Below, one piece after another: positions 30,145-37,674 of a stretch of 64,000 nucleotides of DNA (position 1 is the first letter of the stretch; the number at the start of each line of letters is the position of its first letter). Origin of the DNA: Lachnospiraceae bacterium (GTDB lineage: Bacteria; Bacillota; Clostridia; Lachnospirales; Lachnospiraceae); NCBI GenBank assembly GCA_017503735.1, contig JAFVSN010000004.1, positions 62,001 to 126,000 on the forward strand, read 5' to 3'. The notes under the pieces are model-generated. The model searched no databases. It worked only from the letters and a program-made list of their open reading frames with translations, and was not told the origin of the DNA. The position numbers and the translations under genes are program-made.

Positions 30145-30552
30145 CTACTTACGGTCCAGGAAACGCATCTGCGGTCCCTGCCCCTTTACTACCTTCTTCT
30201 CCGGCTCCGGCTTCGGCTTCGTAAGCGCAGAAAAACCGTTGATGTATTTTGCTTTACACATCTCGCAAAAACGTCCGGTTCGAATCATTTTCCCGCACCC
30301 TTCGCATTCCAATCCCACCTGGGCATCATCACTGAATGCCAGACGTTCTTCACGAATCCACCGTTTAATCTGAGCAACCGACACATCATTCTCCTCTGCC
30401 ACCTGCTGCATGCCGGCACGCGGATGATCGTAAACATAATCACGAACTTCATCAAACTTTACATCCAATGCCTTTATGCACTCCGGGCAAAGCGGTTGTC
30501 CGCCGATATAGTTAAACAAACGGCTACATCCTTTACAGTTTCTAACATCCAT
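30145..30552 (-). CDS. flagellar operon-associated zinc-finger/HTH protein (YvyF-like)
   Basis: A 135-residue protein with an N-terminal zinc pair (CKGCSRLFNYIGGQPLCPEC), a MerR-like helix-turn-helix (DNDVSVAQIKRWIREERL) and a second four-cysteine knuckle (CEGCGKMIRTGRFCEMC). This layout is that of the TIGR03826/YvyF family, found near comF and flgM in Firmicutes, as here with comF 33 nt upstream. A regulatory role in motility is inferred from that context. Confidence 0.85.
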   Translation of the reverse strand: MDVRNCKGCSRLFNYIGGQPLCPECIKALDVKFDEVRDYVYDHPRAGMQQVAEENDVSVAQIKRWIREERLAFSDDAQVGLECEGCGKMIRTGRFCEMCKAKYINGFSALTKPKPEPEKKVVKGQGPQMRFLDRK

Positions 30553-30584
30553 TTTGTTATCCTCCTCGCATACTTCTTATTATC

Positions 30585-31277
30585 TTATCCTATACCGATA
30601 CTGATACAAATACCATACACCGACAAAATCCCATTTGCTTGTAACACCTTGGTACACAGTTCCATTGTCGTTCCGGTAGTAAAAATATCATCCACAAGAG
30701 CAACCGTCTGCGGCAGTCTTGTCATGCTCTTTGCTTCTGCTTCATTCCATAGAAATGAATCTTTCAAATTTCTTTTCCGTTCTTCCGGAGACAACCCGTT
30801 CTGTGGTAATGTATCACGTCCCCGATTCAATAATCTTACCGAAGGAATCCCCATTCGTTTTGCAAGACCGTCCGCCAAAAGTTCCGCCTGATTATATCCG
30901 CGCCCGCGTCTTCTCTTATCGGAAATCGGAACCGGAACAAACGCCTCTATGCCATACCGTAACAAGTACGTTCCGAACAACTGTACCATATGCCTGATAT
31001 AAAACTCCGCATATTCCTTTCTACCGTTATATTTAAAATCAGCAATGGATTTTTTCATCCATTTATCATATTCCCATACGGCAAAATTTCGCTGAAAGGA
31101 CATTGGATGTAATCTGCATTGTACACAATACTCCTGTTGCTCATCCGTCAGTTCCCGACCGCAACACATGCAAACCGGTTCCTGTATCCTATGCAGTTTC
31201 CCAATACACTCTGTACAAGTACCGCTTTCCCACGGAATTCTTAATTCTCCGCATACCGGACACCGTGGCGGAAACAC
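30585..31277 (-). CDS. comF: ComF family protein (phosphoribosyltransferase-like)
   Basis: A 230-residue ComF homologue: an N-terminal zinc ribbon (FPPRCPVCGELR, CTEC, CMCC, CVQC) and a C-terminal phosphoribosyltransferase-like domain with VPVPISDKRRRGRGYNQAELLA and the PRPP loop VALVDDIFTTGTTM. ComF supports DNA uptake in competent Bacilli; in non-competent anaerobes its role is open. The start is uncertain: the annotated GTG has no good ribosome binding site, and reading frame continues upstream to a CTG behind a G-rich stretch, which may be the true start. Confidence 0.88.
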   Translation of the reverse strand: MFPPRCPVCGELRIPWESGTCTECIGKLHRIQEPVCMCCGRELTDEQQEYCVQCRLHPMSFQRNFAVWEYDKWMKKSIADFKYNGRKEYAEFYIRHMVQLFGTYLLRYGIEAFVPVPISDKRRRGRGYNQAELLADGLAKRMGIPSVRLLNRGRDTLPQNGLSPEERKRNLKDSFLWNEAEAKSMTRLPQTVALVDDIFTTGTTMELCTKVLQANGILSVYGICISIGIG

Positions 31278-31393
31278 ACTTGCAACAAGTAAGTTTTCCC
31301 TATTTAAACGCTTCAGGCACGCTTCCCCCTTCTCCCTTTTCTTTATCTTACAATATTTTTGTTACAATTACAAGCATTTCTCAAAAGATTTCC

Positions 31394-33613
31394 TTACTGC
31401 GCCATTTCCTCCAAATGTCTTCCCAATCCCGAATAACGTTTCATCTCATCCGTATTTTCAATCATTGCAGTTACCGTAGCCGCATTTCCGATAATGGTTA
31501 CACATTGCTTTGCTCTGGTCACTGCCGTATAAAGCAGATTCCGGTTCATCAGAAGCCTCGGTCCCGTAAGCAACGGAATCACCACCGCCGGATATTCACT
31601 GCCCTGAGACTTATGTATCGTAGCCGCATACGCAAGTTCCAACTCATCCAGCTGGGAAAACGGATATTCCGCCACACGGCCTTCCTCAAACTCAACGCTT
31701 ACCCGTTCGGAGAAGAAATTGATTTCCCGGATTCTTCCGCAATCTCCGTTAAACACACCGGTTCCCGATTCTACCGGGATCCCGTATCTGCTCCGAATCT
31801 CCCATTCCAGTTGATAGTTGTTTTTGATTTGCATTACTTTATCGCCTTCGCGGAATACCCCTTTGCTGTGCTCTTTTTCCTTCTTTCCTTCTTCTGCCGG
31901 ATTTAAATGCTCCTGTAACAAAACATTTAACCGTTCCACACCCAATTCTCCCTTTCGCATCGGCGTCAGCACCTGCACTTCCTGCGGTTTCACATGCAAA
32001 TGCTTTGCCAACTTTTCCTTCACCAGATACAAAATCGACTGTTGGATTACCGAAAGGTCATCTCTTTGCAGGAAGAAAAAATCCTTACTTTTATTATCCA
32101 GGCGTATTTCCTCTCCGGCATGTATCTTATGGGCATTGGTAATAATATCACTTTCCTGTGCCTGTCGAAAAATCTTATCTAACGTTACGACGGAAAAACA
32201 ATGGGAGTCAATAATATCCCGCAACACATTTCCCGGTCCTACCGACGGTAACTGGTTTACATCCCCTACCAACACAAGACGGGTGCCGATAGGAATCGCT
32301 TTTAGCAATGCATGCATCAAATAAATGTCCACCATAGACATCTCATCAATAATAATCAAGTCACATTCCAACGGATTTTCCTCATTCCGCTCAAAATGCA
32401 TCCGATTTCCCATGGTTTCCGACACCTTCAACTCCAACAAACGATGAATGGTTCTCGCTTCTCTTCCGGTTGTCTCCGTCATACGTTTTGCCGCCCGTCC
32501 CGTAGGAGCCGCCAATAAAATATCCAGACCTTCCTTTTCAAAAAACTGTAACATGGTACGAATGGTTGTGGTTTTACCGGTTCCCGGTCCACCGGTTAAA
32601 ACAAAAACACCGTGTCTTGCCGTCTCAAAAACCGCCCGTTTCTGTAACTCGTCCAGTTCGATTTCCTCGTGTCGTTCCAAGGACTGCAGTCTCGTTTCCA
32701 GTACAGAATCCGATAATTCATACGCTACATTTAAGTCCAACAGCATCCGGGCCGTATTTAACTCCGTATAATACGCCACAGAACTATACAAAAAGCGCTC
32801 TCCGTCCACCTCTTTTACAATCAGTTTCTTCTCCATTTGTAAAAAATCAATCTGACGCTTTATCGGTTCCCGTCCCAATTCCAGTAATTCACAAGTACTT
32901 TGCAAAATTTCCTCTTCCGGTAAATACACATGTCCGCTGCTTCCCGCCTGCGTCAAAACATAAAAAATAGCAGCACGAACCCTGTATTCGGAGTCCCCAC
33001 GAAGCCCCACGCGGTTTGCAATCTCATCCGCAATACGAAACCCGACTCCGTCGATATCCTCTGCCAGACGGTATGGATTCTCTGTTAAAACCAATTCCAT
33101 CTGCCCCTTATACCGTTCATAAATTTTTACAGCAAGGGCATTGGATATCCCGTACTGTTGCAGGAACAGCATCGCATGCCGTAATTCACGTTTTTCTACA
33201 AACTGCTCGTAAATGGCATGGGCCGACTTCTCACTGATTCCCGAAACTTCCGCAAGACGTTCCGGCTCCTCCTCCATGATCCGAAAGGTATCCTCTTTAA
33301 AACGGCGCACAATTCTGGCTGCCAGCTTTGCTCCCACACCTTTGATTGCTCCCGAAGCCAGATAACGTTCCATTGCCACCGCATCTTCCGGTTCCTGTAC
33401 TTCGTAGTGCTCTACCAGAAATTGTTCTCCGTACACATTATGTACCGTATAAGAACCGGAAACCGACAGGAGCTCCCCTTCACTAACCGCGGAAAAAATA
33501 CCGACGCAGACTACATCGTCCTCCTCGGTTTCCAACGTAAGTATCGTATACCCGTTTTTCTCATTGCGATACTTAATATGGGTCACATACCCCTTGATTC
33601 TCTCCTGTTCCAT
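31394..33613 (-). CDS. recD2: ATP-dependent 5'-3' DNA helicase RecD2
   Basis: A 739-residue SF1 helicase of the RecD2 type. An N-terminal OB-like domain and tandem helix-hairpin-helix motifs (IKGVGAKLAARIVRRF, VSGISEKSAHAIYEQF, VDGVGFRIADEIANRVG) precede the motor: Walker A TGGPGTGKTTT, Walker B IIDEMSMVD, motif III GDVNQLPSVGPG, and late motifs YAATIHKSQGSEYPAVV and YTAVTRAK. Acts in repair and replication-fork maintenance without RecBC. AAGGAG precedes the start. The comF and YvyF-like genes follow on the same strand. Confidence 0.95.
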   Translation of the reverse strand: MEQERIKGYVTHIKYRNEKNGYTILTLETEEDDVVCVGIFSAVSEGELLSVSGSYTVHNVYGEQFLVEHYEVQEPEDAVAMERYLASGAIKGVGAKLAARIVRRFKEDTFRIMEEEPERLAEVSGISEKSAHAIYEQFVEKRELRHAMLFLQQYGISNALAVKIYERYKGQMELVLTENPYRLAEDIDGVGFRIADEIANRVGLRGDSEYRVRAAIFYVLTQAGSSGHVYLPEEEILQSTCELLELGREPIKRQIDFLQMEKKLIVKEVDGERFLYSSVAYYTELNTARMLLDLNVAYELSDSVLETRLQSLERHEEIELDELQKRAVFETARHGVFVLTGGPGTGKTTTIRTMLQFFEKEGLDILLAAPTGRAAKRMTETTGREARTIHRLLELKVSETMGNRMHFERNEENPLECDLIIIDEMSMVDIYLMHALLKAIPIGTRLVLVGDVNQLPSVGPGNVLRDIIDSHCFSVVTLDKIFRQAQESDIITNAHKIHAGEEIRLDNKSKDFFFLQRDDLSVIQQSILYLVKEKLAKHLHVKPQEVQVLTPMRKGELGVERLNVLLQEHLNPAEEGKKEKEHSKGVFREGDKVMQIKNNYQLEWEIRSRYGIPVESGTGVFNGDCGRIREINFFSERVSVEFEEGRVAEYPFSQLDELELAYAATIHKSQGSEYPAVVIPLLTGPRLLMNRNLLYTAVTRAKQCVTIIGNAATVTAMIENTDEMKRYSGLGRHLEEMAQ

Positions 33614-33634
33614 CTTCGCTCCTTATCATACAAA

Positions 33635-33664
33635 GGGCGCTACGGGATTCTGCCCGTAACGCCC
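33635..33664 (-). terminator. terminator after the mbl-flhO-flhP-flgJ cluster
   Basis: Twelve-pair stem GGGCGTTACGGG / CCCGTAGCGCCC (one G-U) with a 6-nt loop, followed by TTTGTAT on the minus strand; 22 nt after the rod-binding gene and 22 nt before the recD2 start. Confidence 0.82.
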
Positions 33665-33685
33665 GTAACATGTTTCGTTCCTATA

Positions 33686-34111
33686 TTAATTTTCCTCGTC
33701 ATAAAACGATTTCGTTTCTTCCACGTTTTCTACCGTTTCACCGGAGTTTTGTAAACTCTCCTGTACCGGAGTCACCGTATTCCGTTTCATAGACTCGTAT
33801 AACTGCTGTGCAAGACCCAACTCACCGTTCTCCGTAATCTGCTTTGCATATTCCTGATACATCATATCTCCGAAATATGTAAGATAATCACTTTCTTCCT
33901 CTTCACTGTCCGTAAGGGCATCTTTCATACGGTCAAAAACCTTTTCCACCAAATATGCTTCAAACTCCTTGCAAACTTCCATAATCTCTTCGTCGGAACT
34001 TTCCCCGGTGTTTATACTTGTCAGCTTGTTTTGCAACCCAACGGCCTTGCTGTCATTTTTGCTCTTTTGCATCTGTGCATAGAGAAGATCACTGCTTAAT
34101 CCGATACTCAT
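33686..34111 (-). CDS. flagellar rod-binding protein (FlgJ N-terminal domain)
   Basis: A 141-residue protein corresponding to the FlgJ rod-binding domain alone (CKEFEAYLVEKVFDRMKDAL, YFGDMMYQEYAKQITENGELGLAQQLYESM). The muramidase half of enterobacterial FlgJ is absent, as is usual in Firmicutes. It would cap and assist rod assembly in the periplasm-equivalent space. AGGAGG precedes the start; the C-terminal 25 residues are acidic and low complexity. Last gene of the cluster. Confidence 0.88.
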   Translation of the reverse strand: MSIGLSSDLLYAQMQKSKNDSKAVGLQNKLTSINTGESSDEEIMEVCKEFEAYLVEKVFDRMKDALTDSEEEESDYLTYFGDMMYQEYAKQITENGELGLAQQLYESMKRNTVTPVQESLQNSGETVENVEETKSFYDEEN

Positions 34112-34160
34112 TGCTTCCTCCTATCGTAAGGCTTCGCATTCCCTATCGTTATTTCAATAC

Positions 34161-35072
34161 CTATCCTCTTAAGTTATTTGCCTGTTGTAACATCTGGTCG
34201 GATGCCGTAATCACTTTCGAATTCATTTCATAGGCACGCTGAGCCACAATCAGATTTACAATTTCATCCACGGTCTGTACATTGGAAGCTTCTAAATAAC
34301 CGGAACGAATCGTACTACGCTTTAATGCCGTATCTTCCACTTCCATACGCGGTTCACCGGAAGCAGCCGTCACCTGATACAAACTGCCGGAAACCTTCTC
34401 AAGGCCGGAAGGATTATTAAACTGAACAATACCGAGCTGAGCCCGTTCCACAAACTCCGTCTTATACTTCTTCTCGGTATCCTGCACCGGAGTTTCCTGT
34501 TCTCCTTCCGTCTGCTCACCCTCTGCCGGCGGCGTAGTCACCGTAGTATCCTTTATCTCTACTCGTACCTCTTCAAAAATCCTTCCGTCTACGTCCACCG
34601 ACAACTTGGTAACATCCGTCTGTGCCGGAAGAATAATCGCAGAGCCGTTCTTATCTAACAACGGGTAGCCTTCGGAATTGGTTAAAGCCAAACCATCGGA
34701 CGCAATCGCAAACAATAAGGAGCCGTTACGGGTATATGCAGTTTCACCGCTCGGCGTCTGTAATGCAAAGAACCCGTCTCCGTCAATCGCCAAATCAAAC
34801 GGATTATCCGTTTGGTTCAGATTTCCTTGGGTAAAGCGGGAAGTAATGGCACCGGTACGCACACCGGAACCCACCTGGCCGATGACCGGCTTCGGATCTC
34901 CGTTGTTGTCCGTTGTCTCTGTCTGAAGCTTCTGGTACAAAAGAGAGCGGAATTCCACCGTCTCTTTTTTATATCCGACTGTATTTACATTTGCAAGGTT
35001 ATTGGAAATCGTATCTACACTGGTCTGCTGTGCAATCATTCCCGATGCACCGGTCCACAAAGATCTTAACAT
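34161..35072 (-). CDS. flhP: flagellar basal-body rod protein, FlgG-type (FlhP-like)
   Basis: A 303-residue distal-rod protein. N-terminus MLRSLWTGASGMIAQQTSVD with ISNNLANVNTVGYKK, central RFTQGNLNQTDNPFDLAIDGDGFFAL and C-terminus SGYLEASNVQTVDEIVNLIVAQRAYEMNSKVI are those of the FlgF/FlgG family. It is about 40 residues longer than usual because of a polar insert (VTTPPAEGEQTEGEQETPVQ) near residue 178. Follows flhO by 20 nt. Confidence 0.92.
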   Translation of the reverse strand: MLRSLWTGASGMIAQQTSVDTISNNLANVNTVGYKKETVEFRSLLYQKLQTETTDNNGDPKPVIGQVGSGVRTGAITSRFTQGNLNQTDNPFDLAIDGDGFFALQTPSGETAYTRNGSLLFAIASDGLALTNSEGYPLLDKNGSAIILPAQTDVTKLSVDVDGRIFEEVRVEIKDTTVTTPPAEGEQTEGEQETPVQDTEKKYKTEFVERAQLGIVQFNNPSGLEKVSGSLYQVTAASGEPRMEVEDTALKRSTIRSGYLEASNVQTVDEIVNLIVAQRAYEMNSKVITASDQMLQQANNLRG

Positions 35073-35092
35073 AATGTCACCTCTTTCTTACG

Positions 35093-35869
35093 CTATACAC
35101 GTCCAATGGAATTTGCGGAATTCTCCAAAGTCTGGTCTACCGACTGAATTACCTTTTGGTTTGCTTCATAGGCTCTGGTAATCGCAATCATATTCACCAT
35201 CTCGGTTACTACATTTACATTGGACTGCTCGGTATAGCCCTGACGAATCAGCCCTGTGGCATCCTTTTCCACAGCACCGTCCACCGGCTCATACATCACG
35301 TCTGCGTACTTTTTCAGATAATTATAATCTTCAAAGTCAAACAAATTAATCTTGTCCACATACTCACCGTCAGCATAAATACTACCGTCGATATCCACTA
35401 AAATCTCGCCGGCATCAATCGGCACCAAAACATCCCCCGACTCGCCCTGCAAATGATTCCCTTCGGAATTCACTACATAGCCGTCGCTTGTCATATGGAA
35501 ACTTCCCGCCCGGGTATACCTCATATGGGTATCACCGTTCCGATCCGTTACCGCCACCTGAAAAAATCCGGTACCGTCCAAAGCCAAATCAAAGGTATTC
35601 CCGGTTTCTCTTAAAGAGCCACCGGAATAATCCGTATAAACCTCACCGATTTTCACGCCGAGACTCATACTGCCGATCATACGGTCTCCCGTAATCGGCT
35701 CGGATCTGTCCTTGATTTTAATGGTTAGCTGCTCGTCAAAAGACTGAGAGGTTACACCTTCCTTTTTGTAGCCTACTGTTGCCGAGTTCGCCAAGTTATT
35801 CGAGATAACATCCAGACGTTTCTGCTCGTTTGCCATACCTGTCCATGCTGTATATAATCCTCGAACCAC
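35093..35869 (-). CDS. flhO: flagellar basal-body rod protein, FlgF-type (FlhO-like)
   Basis: A 258-residue rod protein with MVRGLYTAWTGMANEQKRLD, ISNNLANSATVGYKKEG, YSGGSLRETGNTFDLALDGTGFFQV and the C-terminal QGYTEQSNVNVVTEMVNMIAITRAYEANQKVI helix. The mbl-flhO-flhP order matches the Bacillus subtilis cluster, which guides the naming. These proteins are exported by the flagellar type III system and polymerise in the rod. Confidence 0.92.
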   Translation of the reverse strand: MVRGLYTAWTGMANEQKRLDVISNNLANSATVGYKKEGVTSQSFDEQLTIKIKDRSEPITGDRMIGSMSLGVKIGEVYTDYSGGSLRETGNTFDLALDGTGFFQVAVTDRNGDTHMRYTRAGSFHMTSDGYVVNSEGNHLQGESGDVLVPIDAGEILVDIDGSIYADGEYVDKINLFDFEDYNYLKKYADVMYEPVDGAVEKDATGLIRQGYTEQSNVNVVTEMVNMIAITRAYEANQKVIQSVDQTLENSANSIGRV

Positions 35870-35937
35870 TTTTTTCTCCTTTCTGTAAAAAGCTCTATCT
35901 CGCCTCCATGCAGGTTACGGACAGCTTCATTGCTGTC

Positions 35938-36927
35938 TTAATCACGTTTTCCGCTTAAAAACTCAACATACTTTCCGGTACCGATTGCCACAGCGGTCAT
36001 CGGATCTTCCGCCGTCATGGTCGGAATACCGGTCTTTTCTTCAATCAACTCTTCCAAACCGTATAACAAGCTTCCGCCACCGGTTAATACAATACCACGC
36101 TCTGCGATATCCGCAGCCAGTTCCGGCGGAGTCTTCTCAAGTACGGAGTGTACCGCTTCCACAATCTGGGAAGTGGTTTCCCGAAGAGCTTCTTCCGTTT
36201 CCTCTGAAGTTACGGAAATGGTCTTCGGAAGGCCGGAAACTAAGTTACGTCCCTTTACGTCGATGGAGATAGACTCCGGACGACGATACGCGGAACCGAT
36301 ACGAATCTTAATGTCTTCTGCGGTTCTTTCACCGATTAAAAGACTGTTCTTCTTCTTCATGTAACGAACGATGGCTTCGTCAAAATCATCGCCCGCAATC
36401 TTAATGGAGGTACTTACTACCGTACCGCCGAGAGAAATTACGGCAATATCCGTAGTACCGCCGCCGATATCCACTACCATGTTACCGCACGGTCTGGCAA
36501 TATCAATCCCTGCACCGATGGCCGCCGCAATCGGTTCTTCAATAATCGCCACTTCCTTTGCTCCCGCCTGTAAGGTAGCGTCTTCTACTGCCTTCTTCTC
36601 AACTTCGGTAACACCGCTCGGCACACAAACGCTGACACGTCTTCCGCGGAAACGACGCTTACCTACCGCCTTCTGTAAGAAATACTTTAACATCTTCTCC
36701 GTTACGGTATAGTCGGAAATAACACCGGCACGAAGCGGACGTACCGCAACAATATTCCCCGGTGTACGACCAAGCATAAGTCTTGCTTCTTCACCGATTG
36801 CCTTAATCTTATTCAAATCACGGTCAAACGCCACTACGGACGGCTCTTTTAATACCACACCCTTGCCTTTTATATATACAAGAACACTTGCGGTTCCGAG
36901 ATCAATTCCGATATCACTGCTTAACAT
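35938..36927 (-). CDS. mbl: MreB/Mbl actin-like rod-shape protein
   Basis: A 329-residue bacterial actin with phosphate loops IGIDLGTASVLVY and MVVDIGGGTTDIAVISLGG, the connecting EEPIAAAIGAGIDI and the adenosine loop GIVLTGGGSLLYGLEELI. It polymerises under the membrane and guides lateral wall synthesis. The association with flhO and flhP points to the Mbl paralogue rather than MreB of an mreBCD operon. First gene of the cluster, with its own strong promoter. Confidence 0.93.
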   Translation of the reverse strand: MLSSDIGIDLGTASVLVYIKGKGVVLKEPSVVAFDRDLNKIKAIGEEARLMLGRTPGNIVAVRPLRAGVISDYTVTEKMLKYFLQKAVGKRRFRGRRVSVCVPSGVTEVEKKAVEDATLQAGAKEVAIIEEPIAAAIGAGIDIARPCGNMVVDIGGGTTDIAVISLGGTVVSTSIKIAGDDFDEAIVRYMKKKNSLLIGERTAEDIKIRIGSAYRRPESISIDVKGRNLVSGLPKTISVTSEETEEALRETTSQIVEAVHSVLEKTPPELAADIAERGIVLTGGGSLLYGLEELIEEKTGIPTMTAEDPMTAVAIGTGKYVEFLSGKRD

Positions 36928-36977
36928 CTTCCCATTCTCCTTTCACATAACCGGAGTGCATCTATGCCTCCGTTTCT

Positions 36978-37006
36978 ATTATATACATATTTGGGAGATT
37001 TTTCAA
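36978..37006 (-). promoter_or_regulatory. sigma-A promoter of the mbl-flhO-flhP-flgJ cluster
   Basis: Minus strand TTGAAA, 17-nt spacer, TATAAT, about 50 nt before the mbl start codon. Bases between here and 37125 hold nothing I recognise. Confidence 0.8.
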
Positions 37007-37125
37007 AGCCTTTTTTCAATAATATGATTTTTTTTTACGTTATTTATTATATCGGTCAAAAAAGCCGATTTCTTCATAGTTTTTTCGACATTTTTCCTGT
37101 CCGTCTCAGGCTTTTTGCTTCCGTT

Positions 37126-37154
37126 TTGACAAGACCTCCCGTTCTGTGTTACAC
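37126..37154 (+). promoter_or_regulatory. promoter of the small membrane-protein gene
   Basis: TTGACA, 17-nt spacer, TTACAC; the -35 is perfect, the -10 weak. Confidence 0.65.
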
Positions 37155-37182
37155 TAAGGATATTCCGACCGGGAGGTGCATT

Positions 37183-37674
37183 ATGAAAACACGGCAATCA
37201 TCTCAATCATCCTGTAACGAGCGACAGATACTTTTTACTCTCTGCCGCTTTCTTTCCGCGCGTTTTCTTTATCGTTTTATGCTCCTTTTGTTGTCCGGAA
37301 TCGGTATTCTTTTATCCATACTCGGACGCACACAGTTTGCTCCTTACGGTATCTGTGTGGTTTGTCTGTTACTCCCGTCTTTTTTACACGATTCCTTAGA
37401 AAAAAAACAAAAAAAGGAGAATAGCGATTCTCCTCTTTTTTACCTGTATAAACAGTATCGTTATTCCCCTGTTTTGTTCGCCGAATATCGTATTTCCCTT
37501 ACCATTTGCGCCGTTATGTTATTCATATGGTACCTTTTGCAACCGTCTGCGCTCCGGCTTTTCGGACTCTCGGTTCCTCTTTTGTGTACCCTTTTATGCC
37601 TCGCTCTCTATCCCCTCGTCAGCCGAATTCTGTTCTTTCGGTTCCACCACAGGATGATGAACGGTATTTTGTAA
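37183..37674 (+). CDS. hypothetical four-helix membrane protein
   Basis: A 163-residue protein with a basic, serine-rich start, hydrophobic segments at about 32-52, 55-68, 108-126 and 130-152, and a lysine-rich loop (KKQKKEN) between the pairs. No family recognised. GGGAGGTG precedes the ATG by 5 nt and a promoter lies upstream, so I take it as real although its last 81 nt are read on the other strand as the C-terminus of the EAL protein. Confidence 0.6.
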   Translation: MKTRQSSQSSCNERQILFTLCRFLSARFLYRFMLLLLSGIGILLSILGRTQFAPYGICVVCLLLPSFLHDSLEKKQKKENSDSPLFYLYKQYRYSPVLFAEYRISLTICAVMLFIWYLLQPSALRLFGLSVPLLCTLLCLALYPLVSRILFFRFHHRMMNGIL

